Counted from the first letter of the stretch, positions 16,899 to 26,321 are shown. The stretch: 64,000 nucleotides of DNA from Lachnoclostridium sp. UBA5890 (GCA_002431395.1 DJEU01000025.1:155059-219058); one strand, 5' to 3'. Notes: generated by a model from the sequence alone, not told the origin. Translations and numbers: made by a program.

Positions 16899-18569
16899 AT
16901 GAAATCAGATATTGAAATCGCTATGGAAGCAGACCTGCTTCCGATTCAACAAGTAGCCGAAAAATTAGATATTACAATGGATGATCTGGATCTTTATGGA
17001 AAATATAAAGCAAAGATTACCGATGACCTCTGGAATCAGATCAAAGACCATCCGGACGGAAAATTGATTCTTGTGACAGCGATCAATCCAACACCGGCAG
17101 GAGAGGGAAAGACAACGACGACTGTAGGTCTCGGTCAGGCGATGGCTAAAATTGGAAAGAAAGCCATCATTGCCCTTCGTGAGCCATCTCTCGGACCATG
17201 TTTTGGATTAAAAGGTGGTGCTGCAGGCGGCGGTTATGCGCAGGTTGTACCGATGGATGAATTGAATCTTCATTTTACCGGAGATTTTCATGCCATTACT
17301 TCTGCCAATAACCTTCTGGCAGCGATGCTTGACAACCACATCCAGCAGGGAAATGCCCTTCGTATCGATCCAAAGCAGATCGTATGGAAACGCTGCGTCG
17401 ATATGAATGACCGCGTTCTTCGCAATATTACTGTTGGTTTGGGAAGAAAAGTAGATGGTGTAACTCGTGAAGATCATTTTATCATCACAGTAGCTTCAGA
17501 GATTATGGCGATTCTTTGTCTGGCAGATAATATGAAAGATCTGAAAGAACGTCTTGGACGTATCATCGTTGCTTATAATTATGACGGGGAACCGGTAACA
17601 GCCAAAGAGATCAAAGCCGTTGGTGCGATGGCAGCTTTGTTAAAAGAAGCATTGAAACCAAACTTGATCCAGACATTGGAGCATACACCGGCACTCGTAC
17701 ATGGTGGACCATTTGCCAATATTGCGCATGGATGCAACAGTGTGAGAGCGACAAAAACAGCTCTTAAATTAGCAGATTACACAATCACCGAAGCTGGATT
17801 TGGTGCAGACCTCGGAGCTGAGAAATTCTTTGATATCAAATGCCGTATGGCAGGTCTGAAACCGGATGCCGTAGTTCTTGTAGCTACGGTACGTGCCCTG
17901 AAATACAATGGCGGTGTGAAGAAAGAAGACCTTGGTGCAGAAAACTTAGAGGCGTTGAAAAAAGGAATTGTCAATCTTGAAAAACACATTGAAAATGTAT
18001 CCAAATACGGTGTACCTTGTGTCGTGACATTGAACCAGTTTGTGACCGATACCGAAGCGGAATTGAATTATGTAAAAGAATTCTGCGAAGAGAGAGGCTG
18101 TGAATTTGCCTTGTCACAGGTATGGGAAAAAGGTGGCGAAGGCGGTATCGAACTGGCAAATAAAGTGATCGATACCATTGAAAACAAGGAAAGCAATTTC
18201 CACTGCCTGTATGAAGATTCCAAATCTCTGTCAGAAAAAATCGAGACGATTGCCAAAGAAATTTATGGAGCAAAAGATGTGGTCTATGATAAAGCGGTAG
18301 AAAAAGAACTGGCCAGACTGGAAAAATTAGGATTTGGCAATATGCCGGTCTGCATGGCGAAAAATCAATATTCGCTTTCCGATGATCCAACACTGCTTGG
18401 CCGTCCGCAAAACTTTACGATTCATATCCGTGAAGTTTACGTATCGGCAGGTGCCGGATTTGTCGTAGCTATTACCGGAACGGTTATGACTATGCCTGGA
18501 CTTCCAAAAGTTCCAGCAGCAGAGGGCATTGATGTCGATGACAATGGACAGATCACAGGATTGTTCTAA
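16899..18569 (+). CDS. fhs: Formate-tetrahydrofolate ligase
   Basis: This 556-residue cytosolic enzyme makes 10-formyl-tetrahydrofolate from formate, ATP and tetrahydrofolate, feeding purine synthesis and the Wood-Ljungdahl methyl branch. The P-loop-like ATP site TPAGEGKTTT (about 66-75) and the following REPSLGPCFGLKGGAAGGG block are diagnostic, and full length matches the family. The start follows TAGGAGGAAG at 16885-16894. It stands alone, 48 bp after the ATP-grasp pair, ending in a strong bidirectional terminator. folD further along the window supplies the adjoining folate step. Confidence 0.98.
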   Translation: MKSDIEIAMEADLLPIQQVAEKLDITMDDLDLYGKYKAKITDDLWNQIKDHPDGKLILVTAINPTPAGEGKTTTTVGLGQAMAKIGKKAIIALREPSLGPCFGLKGGAAGGGYAQVVPMDELNLHFTGDFHAITSANNLLAAMLDNHIQQGNALRIDPKQIVWKRCVDMNDRVLRNITVGLGRKVDGVTREDHFIITVASEIMAILCLADNMKDLKERLGRIIVAYNYDGEPVTAKEIKAVGAMAALLKEALKPNLIQTLEHTPALVHGGPFANIAHGCNSVRATKTALKLADYTITEAGFGADLGAEKFFDIKCRMAGLKPDAVVLVATVRALKYNGGVKKEDLGAENLEALKKGIVNLEKHIENVSKYGVPCVVTLNQFVTDTEAELNYVKEFCEERGCEFALSQVWEKGGEGGIELANKVIDTIENKESNFHCLYEDSKSLSEKIETIAKEIYGAKDVVYDKAVEKELARLEKLGFGNMPVCMAKNQYSLSDDPTLLGRPQNFTIHIREVYVSAGAGFVVAITGTVMTMPGLPKVPAAEGIDVDDNGQITGLF

Positions 18570-18593
18570 AACAGAAGTTTGAATACTTAATAT

Positions 18594-18622
18594 AAAAAAG
18601 GACTGCTACGCAGTCCTTTTTG
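18594..18622. terminator. Bidirectional terminator between fhs and the ABC transporter
   Basis: A near-perfect palindrome: AAAAAGGACTGC (18595-18606) with GCAGTCCTTTTT (18610-18621) around a three-base tip. T-rich on both strands, it lies between convergent genes and should stop transcription from both sides. Confidence 0.9.
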
Positions 18623-18637
18623 TATGGAAATAATGAT

Positions 18638-19357
18638 TTAAATCGCCTTAATAAATGCTTTGGTTCTTTCATGCTGAGGATGTTCGAAAATTTCTTCCGG
18701 CGTACCTTCTTCTAAAATTACACCATCTGCCATAAACAGTACACGATTGGCCACTTCTTTCGCAAATCCCATCTCGTGAGTTACGACGACCATTGTCATC
18801 CCTTCTTTGGCAAGATTTTTCATAACATCCAGAACTTCGCCGACCATCTCCGGATCAAGGGCGGAAGTCGGCTCATCAAACAACATCACCTGCGGATTCA
18901 TGGCAAGGGATCTTGCAATGGCGACACGTTGTTTTTGTCCACCGGATAGGGTAGAGGGATATACCGATGCCTTATCTTCAATCCCGACACGGCGAAGAAG
19001 ATCAAGTGCCGCATCCTCCGCCTCTTTTTGCGGCATTTTCTTTAATTTGATTGGTGCGAGCGTCACATTTTCCAATATTGTTTTGTGAGGAAACAGATTA
19101 AAATGCTGAAATACCATTCCAATCCGTTGGCGCATTTCATTGATGTCCGTGTGAGGAGAGAGAAGATCCGTTCCTTCGATATCAATTTCACCGCCATCCG
19201 GTTCTTCAAGACGGTTCAGGCAGCGAAGAAAGGTGCTTTTACCGGAACCGGAAGGACCGATTACGACGACACATTCACCCTTTTCAATCGTTACATCAAT
19301 TCCTTTTAATACGGTGAGATCACCAAAATTTTTCTTGAGATTTTTAACGGTTATCAC
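18638..19357 (-). CDS. Polar amino acid ABC transporter, ATP-binding protein (GlnQ-like)
   Basis: A 239-residue ABC ATPase of the polar amino acid uptake family. Walker A GPSGSGKST (about 34-42), Q-loop MVFQHFNLFPH, signature LSGGQKQRVAIARSL and Walker B VMLFDEPTSALDP are complete. The start is GTG at 19357 after AAAGGAGG, and its first 14 bases overlap the 3' end of the binding-protein/permease gene, so the two are coupled. It is the last gene of the minus-strand pyrB operon. Substrate is not fixed by sequence; Gln, Glu, Asp, His or Arg are all possible for the family. Confidence 0.93.
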   Translation of the reverse strand: MITVKNLKKNFGDLTVLKGIDVTIEKGECVVVIGPSGSGKSTFLRCLNRLEEPDGGEIDIEGTDLLSPHTDINEMRQRIGMVFQHFNLFPHKTILENVTLAPIKLKKMPQKEAEDAALDLLRRVGIEDKASVYPSTLSGGQKQRVAIARSLAMNPQVMLFDEPTSALDPEMVGEVLDVMKNLAKEGMTMVVVTHEMGFAKEVANRVLFMADGVILEEGTPEEIFEHPQHERTKAFIKAI

Positions 19358-20837
19358 TTTGACGCAGCCTCCTTTCCATATACTGTAAAGCCTTTGTCAT
19401 AATCTTAACAATGATATAGTAAATTATGGCAATCGCAATCAGTGGTAAAAATGTTTCATACGTTCTTGATATGATAAAGTCGGATGCCTTTGTCAGATCC
19501 GCAATTGCAACATAACCGACGATGGATGTCTCTTTTACGAGAGTGATCATTTCATTTCCAAGGGCAGGCAGAATGTTTTTGATCGCCTGCGGAAGAATGA
19601 TATAGCGCATCGTCTGACGGTATGTAAAGCCAAGAGAACGTCCGCCTTCCATTTGGCCGGGATCTACGGCAAGAATACCGGCGCGGATATTTTCAGCGAC
19701 ATAAGCACCACTGTTAATTCCAAAGGTAAGGATGGCTGCGACGATTCCCAGTTTGTTTTGGAAAATTACCATATAAATGATAAGCAGCTGAACCATAACC
19801 GGTGTACCACGCAGTATATCAATATATATATTTGCAACGTGGGAGAGGAATGTTTTCTTCTTTTTGCGGACCTCGGTCAATTTCATCAAAGCGACCAGGA
19901 AACCGAGCACGATGCCAAGCAGTGCTGCCGCAAAGGAAATTCCTAAAGTGACACCAAGACCTTTTCCTAAAAGGGCATATCCTTTGGTATCAATAAATAC
20001 ATATTTGAATTTATTGAAGAGATTGACAAAGAAATTGTCGGATTTTACACTGGCACCATTGGTGTTTCCGTTGATATATTCTTCGAAAATTTGATCAAAA
20101 GTACCATTTTCTTTGATTTTTTTCAATCCTTCATTGATGTCATTTAACAGTTTTGTATTGCCTTTTTGTACCGCAATTCCATATACTTCACTGGCTTCGG
20201 AATCCTGCACGCATTTCAGGCTGTCCTCATTCAGCGAAACAAAACGTTCTGCAGGTGCCTTGTCGATAACAACCGCATCGACACCGCCGTTTTTTAACTC
20301 AATGATCGCATCGGAACCTTTCTTAAAACGTTTTACCGTAGAATCTGTAAGGACAGAGTCATCGGTTCCGGGAGTTACCATCAGGTCACCGGTCGTTCCT
20401 TCCTGAACGGCAATCTTTTTGCCTTCCAGATCTTTCATGGCAGTTACCGGACTGTCTTTGGGAACAACGATACACTGTGTCGCTTCATAATATCCATCGG
20501 AAAAATCAACGGATTGTTTGCGGTCTTCGGTAATCGTCATACCGGCAGCGACGGCGTCAAGTCCACCGGTTTTCAGAGAAGCGGTGAGAGATTTGAATTC
20601 CATATTGGTAAATTCAACGTCATATCCCATTTCTTCTCCGATGGCTTTCATGACTGCGACATCAAAGCCGGCAATCTCACCATTTTCGTCAATATACTCA
20701 AACGGTGGAAATTCTGCATTCGTTCCTACATGAATCACAGAATCTGCCGCCTTCTTTTCCTGACCGCATGCCGTAAAGACAAACATGCTGAGTACGAGGA
20801 AAAGACTGAGCAAACCTATTTTGCGTTTTTGTTTCAT
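19344..20837 (-). CDS. Fused amino-acid-binding lipoprotein and ABC permease
   Basis: One 497-residue chain joins a substrate-binding domain to a permease. A lipoprotein signal ends in FTAC-G (Cys about 24). The type II/cluster F binding domain runs to about 255 (VGTNAEFPPFEYID, GFDVAVMKAIGEE, AAGMTITEDRKQSVDFS). The HisM-type permease follows (about 280-490) with the EAA-loop region GGRSLGFTYRQTMRYIILPQ (20 residues). This is the GlnP-like layout known in Firmicutes, where binding domains are tethered to the pore. It starts 3 bp after the pyrI stop, with its ribosome site GGAG inside pyrI. Confidence 0.93.
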   Translation of the reverse strand: MKQKRKIGLLSLFLVLSMFVFTACGQEKKAADSVIHVGTNAEFPPFEYIDENGEIAGFDVAVMKAIGEEMGYDVEFTNMEFKSLTASLKTGGLDAVAAGMTITEDRKQSVDFSDGYYEATQCIVVPKDSPVTAMKDLEGKKIAVQEGTTGDLMVTPGTDDSVLTDSTVKRFKKGSDAIIELKNGGVDAVVIDKAPAERFVSLNEDSLKCVQDSEASEVYGIAVQKGNTKLLNDINEGLKKIKENGTFDQIFEEYINGNTNGASVKSDNFFVNLFNKFKYVFIDTKGYALLGKGLGVTLGISFAAALLGIVLGFLVALMKLTEVRKKKKTFLSHVANIYIDILRGTPVMVQLLIIYMVIFQNKLGIVAAILTFGINSGAYVAENIRAGILAVDPGQMEGGRSLGFTYRQTMRYIILPQAIKNILPALGNEMITLVKETSIVGYVAIADLTKASDFIISRTYETFLPLIAIAIIYYIIVKIMTKALQYMERRLRQSDNR

Positions 20838-20840
20838 TTT

Positions 20841-21281
20841 CTAAAACTCCTTTTCCTGGGCTGGTTTAAATTTCTGCTCACAATACAGACAACGGTAAAT
20901 ACGATGTTTCCGGTCTGTCAATTTAAAGCGGTGTGGAAGTTCCTGCTCGATGGAAGTAATACATCTTGGATTTTTGCACTTGATGATATTCGTAACCATC
21001 TCAGGGAGTGTGAGAGTACGTTTTTGTACAATCTTATCATTTTCAATCATATTGATCGTGATATTGTCATCCAGCACACCAAGGATATCAAGATCTACGC
21101 AGAGAGGTCCTTCGATCTTGATGATATCCTTTTTTCCCATTTTGTTGCTTTTTGCATTTTTGATAATAGCTACACTACAGTCAAGTTTTTCCAGATTCAG
21201 GTAATGATAAATCTGCATCGCATGACCTGCCTTGATATGATCAATGACAACTCCCTGATTCAATCCACCAATATTTAACAT
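20841..21281 (-). CDS. pyrI: Aspartate carbamoyltransferase regulatory subunit PyrI
   Basis: PyrI (146 residues) binds CTP/ATP and tunes the catalytic PyrB trimers. The N-terminal allosteric domain has GLNQGVVIDHI and the C-terminal zinc domain four cysteines (Cys102, 107, 131, 134, in CKNPRC and CLYC). The presence of PyrI means allosteric control of aspartate carbamoyltransferase, as in enterobacteria and several clostridia. It lies 18 bp after pyrB and 3 bp before the transporter fusion gene. Both gaps point to one transcript. Confidence 0.96.
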   Translation of the reverse strand: MLNIGGLNQGVVIDHIKAGHAMQIYHYLNLEKLDCSVAIIKNAKSNKMGKKDIIKIEGPLCVDLDILGVLDDNITINMIENDKIVQKRTLTLPEMVTNIIKCKNPRCITSIEQELPHRFKLTDRKHRIYRCLYCEQKFKPAQEKEF

Positions 21282-21299
21282 AATTACGTTCTCCTTTCT

Positions 21300-22214
21300 T
21301 TAGGCAAGCTCCAATAACCGAAGTATCAAAGCCATGCGGATGTAAACACCAAATTTTGCCTGCTTGAAATATACGGCACGAGGATCGTCGTCCACTTCTG
21401 TGGCAATTTCATTGACACGTGGGAGAGGGTGAAGTACGAGCATATCTTCCGGTGCCATCGCCATTTTCGCCTTGTCGAGGATAAAACTATCGCGCAGACG
21501 AATATAATCTTCTTCATTAAAGAAACGTTCTCTCTGTACACGGGTCATATACAGAATGTCGAGATCTCCGATGACCGAATCCAGATCGGAAACTTCCTGA
21601 AATGGAATATTGTTTTCTTCCAATGTTTCTTTTCTCAGATAATCCGGGATGCGAAGCTCCGGAGGGGAGATAAGGACAAATTCGATGCCCGGATAACGAA
21701 CCATCGCGCCAATCAGGGAATGAACGGTTCGTCCAAATTTCAAGTCTCCGCAAAAACCAATTTTCAGGTGGTCAAGACGTCCTTTCAGATTTTTGATCGT
21801 AAGAAGATCGGTCAATGTCTGCGTCGGATGATTGTGTCCACCGTCACCGGCATTGATCACTGGGATAGAAGAGTGCATGGACGCTACGAGCGGTGCACCT
21901 TCTTTGGGATGACGCATCGCGCAGATGTCCGCATACGAAGAGATGACGCGGATCGTATCGGATACACTTTCGCCTTTGGACGCTGAACTTGAATCAGCAG
22001 AAGAAAAACCAAGAACACTACCACCCAGATTTAACATTGCTGCTTCAAAACTAAGTCTGGTTCGTGTGCTTGGTTCATAAAAACAAGTTGCTAATTTTTT
22101 TCCTTTACAGATTTCTGCATATTCTTCCGGATGCTTCATGATTTTCTGAGCAAGTGCGATCAGATCATCAAGTTCATCTACGGATAAATCCAATGCATTC
22201 ATTATGTGTCGCAT
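21300..22214 (-). CDS. pyrB: Aspartate carbamoyltransferase catalytic subunit PyrB
   Basis: PyrB joins carbamoyl phosphate and aspartate, the first committed step of pyrimidine synthesis. The 304 residues carry the carbamoyl-phosphate motif EPSTRTRLSFE (near residue 50), the HPTQTLTDLL block and DILYMTRVQRERF. The start MRHIMNALDL at 22214 was chosen because AGGGAGG lies seven bases upstream; in-frame codons further 5' run through the promoter. No PyrR-type attenuator or leader peptide is evident, since the leader is only about 30 nt. Confidence 0.96.
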   Translation of the reverse strand: MRHIMNALDLSVDELDDLIALAQKIMKHPEEYAEICKGKKLATCFYEPSTRTRLSFEAAMLNLGGSVLGFSSADSSSASKGESVSDTIRVISSYADICAMRHPKEGAPLVASMHSSIPVINAGDGGHNHPTQTLTDLLTIKNLKGRLDHLKIGFCGDLKFGRTVHSLIGAMVRYPGIEFVLISPPELRIPDYLRKETLEENNIPFQEVSDLDSVIGDLDILYMTRVQRERFFNEEDYIRLRDSFILDKAKMAMAPEDMLVLHPLPRVNEIATEVDDDPRAVYFKQAKFGVYIRMALILRLLELA

Positions 22215-22248
22215 AAGTACCTCCCTTGTCGGTTGCATATTTTTATCC

Positions 22249-22277
22249 ATTGTACAACAATTTATAAGAAAAAACAA
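22249..22277 (-). promoter_or_regulatory. Promoter of pyrB-pyrI-transporter operon
   Basis: Minus-strand TTGTTT (22272-22277), 17-bp spacer, TACAAT (22249-22254). It gives a leader of about 30 nt before the pyrB ATG and is divergent from the hydratase promoter. Confidence 0.65.
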
Positions 22278-22285
22278 TAATATAT

Positions 22286-22314
22286 TTGCAAAAATCTGCA
22301 TTTAGAAGTATAAT
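22286..22314 (+). promoter_or_regulatory. Promoter of the aconitase-family hydratase gene
   Basis: TTGCAA (22286-22291), 17-bp spacer, consensus TATAAT (22309-22314). The start would lie about 50 bp before the ATG. Confidence 0.8.
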
Positions 22315-22371
22315 ATTAAATTGGGGTAATCATTTTGACACAAACCCCCGTTTTGAAAGGAGAGAAACCAA

Positions 22372-24657
22372 ATGGTAAAATTACACGAACAGGGAGCTTA
22401 CCTGGTAAATGGAACCGATCTGATTCCAGACAACGCAGAAGCTCTTTCCGCAGTGAAAAGTAAGACAGGTGTGGATACAACACAGGCAGAAGCAGCCAAA
22501 GGGACAATGGCATATCGGATTTTGAAAGCCCATAACACATCCGATAATATGGAACAATTAAAGATTAAATTTGACAAATTAACATCCCATGATATTACTT
22601 TTGTAGGTATTTTGCAGACCGCCAGAGCATCGGGACTGGAAAAATTCCCAGTACCTTATGTATTGACAAACTGCCATAACAGTTTATGCGCAGTAGGGGG
22701 AACCATCAATGAAGACGATCATGTATTTGGTCTTTCCTGTGCAAAGAAATACGGTGGAATCTATGTACCACCTCATCAGGCAGTGATTCACCAGTTTGCC
22801 CGTGAAATGCTTGCCGGCGGCGGTAAAATGATTCTTGGATCCGACAGTCATACCCGTTACGGTGCCCTTGGTACGATGGCAATGGGTGAAGGTGGTCCGG
22901 AGATCGTAAAACAGCTTCTGGAGCAGACGTATGATATCCCTATGCCGGGTGTCGTAGCGATCCATCTTACCGGAAAACCGGAAAAGGGTGTCGGCCCTCA
23001 GGATATCGCACTGGCAATCATCGGTGCTGTATTTGAAAATGGTTATGTTAATAATAAAGTAATGGAATTTATCGGCGATGGAATTGACAATCTGAGTGTA
23101 GATTACCGTATCGGCGTTGATGTTATGACAACCGAGACAACCTGTCTGTCTTCCATCTGGAGAACCGATGATAAAGTAAAAGAATTTTACGATATTCATG
23201 GCAGAAGCGAAGATTTCGCTGAGATCAAGCCGGAGCAGGTCGCTTACTATGACGGCGTGGTAGAAGTAGATCTTTCGACGATCAAACCAATGATCGCAAT
23301 GCCATTCCACCCAAGTAATGTATATTCTATCGAGGAATTGAACAACAACCTGGAAGATATTTTACGTGACGTAGAGAAAAAGGCACTTGTAAGCCTTGAC
23401 AATAACAAAGACATTAACTTTACATTGACAGACAAGATCCACAATGGAAAATTGTACGTAGAGCAGGGTGTTATCGCAGGATGCGCCGGTGGTGGATTCG
23501 AAAACATCTGCGATGCAGCCGATATTCTCCGCGGCAAATACATCGGTTCGGATGAGTTCTCACTGAGTGTATATCCAGCCAGCCAGCCGATCTTTATGGA
23601 ATTGGTAAAAAATGGTGCCATCGCAGATCTTATGGAGACAGGTGCTACTGTACGTACCGCTTTCTGCGGACCATGTTTTGGTGCCGGCGATGTGCCTAGC
23701 AACAAAGGACTCAGCATCCGTCATTCGACACGTAACTTCCCGAACCGTGAAGGTTCTAAGGTTACAAACGGACAGATTGCTTCCGTTGCCCTTATGGATG
23801 CCCGTTCCATCGCAGCAACCGCCGCAAACAAAGGATATCTTACGGCAGCAACTGACGTGGATGTCAACTTTACAAAACCGAAATATTTCTTTGATAAGAA
23901 GATTTACGAAAATCGTGTATACAATGGTGTCGGAAAAGCCGATCCATCAGTTGAGATCAAATTTGGTCCAAATATCGTAGACTGGCCGGAAATGTTCCCG
24001 CTTACCGACAACGTGCTTTTGAAGACGGTTTCGATGATTCATGACCCGGTTACTACAACGGACGAATTGATCCCATCCGGAGAAACTTCTTCTTACCGTT
24101 CCAATCCACTTGGACTTGCCGAATTTACTCTTTCCCGTAAAGATCCGGCATACGTTGGAAAAGCAAAAGAAGTGCAGAAGGCTGAGAAAGCCCGCCTTGC
24201 CGGAGAAGATATCTACGCCGTAGATCCACAGCTCAAAGACGTATATGAGACAATTCAGAAATCCTTCGACGTAAAACCGGAAGAAACGGAAATCGGAAGT
24301 GTCATCTTTGCCGTAAAACCAGGAGATGGTTCCGCTCGTGAGCAGGCAGCAAGCTGTCAGAGAGTTCTCGGCGGTATGGCAAATATCGCGCGTGAATATG
24401 CGACAAAACGTTATCGTTCCAACTTGATCAACTGGGGAATGCTTCCATTTATCTTTGATGGCGACCTTCCATTTGATAAAGATGACTACATCCTTGTTAA
24501 AGACGTAAAAGATGCCATTGCCAATAAAAAAGACAGCGTAAAAGCTTACGTTGTAAACAAAGGTATGAAAGAGATGGAATTCAAACTTGGCAGATTGACA
24601 GATGACGAGAGAGAGATCATCTTGAAAGGCTGTCTGATCAACTATAATAAGAAATAG
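22372..24657 (+). CDS. Aconitase-superfamily hydratase (YbhJ-like)
   Basis: A 761-residue iron-sulfur hydro-lyase of the aconitase superfamily. The [4Fe-4S] ligands are present: Cys371 in IAGCAGGG and Cys432/Cys435 in FCGPCFGAGD. GSDSHTRYGALGTMAMGEGG is the family's active-site stretch (20 residues). Overall character looks closer to the uncharacterised YbhJ hydratases than to citrate-cycle AcnA/AcnB or LeuC, so aconitase activity should not be assumed. It has its own promoter and terminator and stands as a single gene; no other citrate-cycle gene lies nearby. Confidence 0.82.
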   Translation: MVKLHEQGAYLVNGTDLIPDNAEALSAVKSKTGVDTTQAEAAKGTMAYRILKAHNTSDNMEQLKIKFDKLTSHDITFVGILQTARASGLEKFPVPYVLTNCHNSLCAVGGTINEDDHVFGLSCAKKYGGIYVPPHQAVIHQFAREMLAGGGKMILGSDSHTRYGALGTMAMGEGGPEIVKQLLEQTYDIPMPGVVAIHLTGKPEKGVGPQDIALAIIGAVFENGYVNNKVMEFIGDGIDNLSVDYRIGVDVMTTETTCLSSIWRTDDKVKEFYDIHGRSEDFAEIKPEQVAYYDGVVEVDLSTIKPMIAMPFHPSNVYSIEELNNNLEDILRDVEKKALVSLDNNKDINFTLTDKIHNGKLYVEQGVIAGCAGGGFENICDAADILRGKYIGSDEFSLSVYPASQPIFMELVKNGAIADLMETGATVRTAFCGPCFGAGDVPSNKGLSIRHSTRNFPNREGSKVTNGQIASVALMDARSIAATAANKGYLTAATDVDVNFTKPKYFFDKKIYENRVYNGVGKADPSVEIKFGPNIVDWPEMFPLTDNVLLKTVSMIHDPVTTTDELIPSGETSSYRSNPLGLAEFTLSRKDPAYVGKAKEVQKAEKARLAGEDIYAVDPQLKDVYETIQKSFDVKPEETEIGSVIFAVKPGDGSAREQAASCQRVLGGMANIAREYATKRYRSNLINWGMLPFIFDGDLPFDKDDYILVKDVKDAIANKKDSVKAYVVNKGMKEMEFKLGRLTDDEREIILKGCLINYNKK

Positions 24658-24683
24658 GATGAATTATAGCATATAATTACATG

Positions 24684-24723
24684 ACGGCAAATCTAAAATC
24701 AGACTTTAGGTTTGCCGTTTTTA
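24684..24723 (+). terminator. Terminator after the hydratase gene
   Basis: ACGGCAAATCTAAA (24684-24697) pairs with TTTAGGTTTGCCGT (24705-24718), one T-G pair, followed by TTTTTAT. It marks the left edge of the accessory island. Confidence 0.9.
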
Positions 24724-24745
24724 TCCATAGTGAGGAGTAAATATT

Positions 24746-26218
24746 ATGAAAAAACTAAGAACCATTTTCCTACAATCCCTGTTACTGATCAGTATGATCC
24801 TGACGGGATGTGCAGATTCTGCGCAAAAACCAAAACCTTCCGAAGAGACCACCACATCTGCAATTAGTACCACATCTTCTGCAATTAGCGCGTCATCCTC
24901 TGCGATGCAGCCGGTAGATCCATTATCGGTAGAAGGGCAGTTAAAAACCATCGCCGAAGCAAAGGATAAGATTGTGACTTATGATAACGAAGATGAAAAT
25001 TATCATTATGCCGTAACCGATTTGGATCAAAATGGCCGTTTGGAATTGATTGTATCGACCGGAATGATTGGATCGGCGCATATTACAGGCAACTGGTACT
25101 ACGAGATCAGCAAAGATGGTTCTAAGCTAAAAAAATGCAAAGGAAAAGCCTTCGGAAACGAAGGCCATGATATTTGTGATGACATTGATACTGTCTATAT
25201 TGATCAAAAGAAACATAATTATTACTATATAGTGCATGGCATCACTCACGTGTCCGGTGCCGAAAATTATGACTCTGTCGGCTTCCTGCAATTAAAAAAT
25301 GGTACTCTTACCGATAATTATCTTGCGGGAGGCTCTCATTTTGTTTCTAAAAAAGGAAAATTAAAAGACAGTTACTATAAGCTGACAAAAAATGCAAATA
25401 AGAGGACCGCTATAATAACAAAAAAGCAATACTTGGATATTGATTCTTTGATGAACGAAAAATATGGGAAATTGGAAAAAGAAACCGTTGCAATTCAATG
25501 GTTTTCTTATGAGCAGCTAATGTCTGAGGTGTCAGAATCTCAGTTTCTGCATAAATTGCAAAAATCACAGGAAAATTTTGCGATTGGCAAAAAAGTAAAA
25601 AAATCCAAGGAGTATAACTGGTATGATGACTCTCTGAAAAACCTGAAAAAAGTTGACTGGGAAGAACAACAGTATAACATGCGTTCGGAAGACTATACCA
25701 TGCTTACCAAATATTTTCCGATGTTGAAAAATGAGCAAAAGATTCATTTTCCGGATGGAACAGAACAAACATTAGATGAATATTCGGCAGGAAAGGAAGG
25801 ATTCTATCGTCAGGTACAATTGGTTGATCTGACCGGAGACGGAATCAAAGAATTAATTCTTGATGCTTCGAAATATGTTATTTTTTCCTATCAAAATGGA
25901 AAATACGAAGCATTTTTACCGTCCGGTAATGAGGGATTTAACGTTACCCCCGGGGGCTATTTTTGCTATAATATTGATAATGAAGCTGATGAGGTTTATA
26001 CCGAATTTACCAGCAAATTACAGTATAAAGATGGAAAACTGCAGGAAGTTATCGTTGCAAAGGGGGAAAGTGACTATAAAAATGATACAGATACTTACCA
26101 TATTAATGGGTTGCTTGCCTCTGAGGATACCTACTGTGACTGGCAGGATGAGGAACTGCATCCGGACAATGAGCCATATGAGGTGTATAAGTATGTACTG
26201 GAGGAGAAAGAAGAGTAG
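24746..26218 (+). CDS. Putative lipoprotein with Ca-binding-like DxDxxG motifs, function unknown
   Basis: A 490-residue predicted lipoprotein I cannot assign to a characterised family. A signal peptide ends at the lipobox LTGC (Cys about 22), then comes a Ser/Thr-rich spacer with the repeated triplet AIS (about 30-55). Two short segments, AVTDLDQNGRLELIV and LVDLTGDGIKELIL, look like FG-GAP/VCBS-type calcium-binding strands, common in surface proteins of this group. The C terminus is highly acidic. The sequence is visibly AT-richer than the hydratase before it. The start follows GAGGAG at 24730-24735. Confidence 0.7.
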   Translation: MKKLRTIFLQSLLLISMILTGCADSAQKPKPSEETTTSAISTTSSAISASSSAMQPVDPLSVEGQLKTIAEAKDKIVTYDNEDENYHYAVTDLDQNGRLELIVSTGMIGSAHITGNWYYEISKDGSKLKKCKGKAFGNEGHDICDDIDTVYIDQKKHNYYYIVHGITHVSGAENYDSVGFLQLKNGTLTDNYLAGGSHFVSKKGKLKDSYYKLTKNANKRTAIITKKQYLDIDSLMNEKYGKLEKETVAIQWFSYEQLMSEVSESQFLHKLQKSQENFAIGKKVKKSKEYNWYDDSLKNLKKVDWEEQQYNMRSEDYTMLTKYFPMLKNEQKIHFPDGTEQTLDEYSAGKEGFYRQVQLVDLTGDGIKELILDASKYVIFSYQNGKYEAFLPSGNEGFNVTPGGYFCYNIDNEADEVYTEFTSKLQYKDGKLQEVIVAKGESDYKNDTDTYHINGLLASEDTYCDWQDEELHPDNEPYEVYKYVLEEKEE

Positions 26219-26284
26219 GAAAGTGAAACTTTATTGACGAAGCAGATACTTTTGTTTGTTACAAAAACTTTACATTTTGTTCGG

Positions 26285-26313
26285 TTGTTTGTTTGTGCTG
26301 ACTAATATATAAT
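26285..26313 (+). promoter_or_regulatory. Promoter of the type III antitoxin RNA (cptI-like)
   Basis: TTGTTT (26285-26290), 17-bp spacer, consensus TATAAT (26308-26313). Transcription should start about 26320, exactly at the head of the repeat array. Confidence 0.8.
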
Positions 26314-26321
26314 AATACCAT

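Noticed and set aside
22320..22371. GGGG/CCCC pairing before the hydratase gene as a riboswitch
   Set aside because: The stem is only about five base pairs with a long loop and no conserved core; it is more likely chance.
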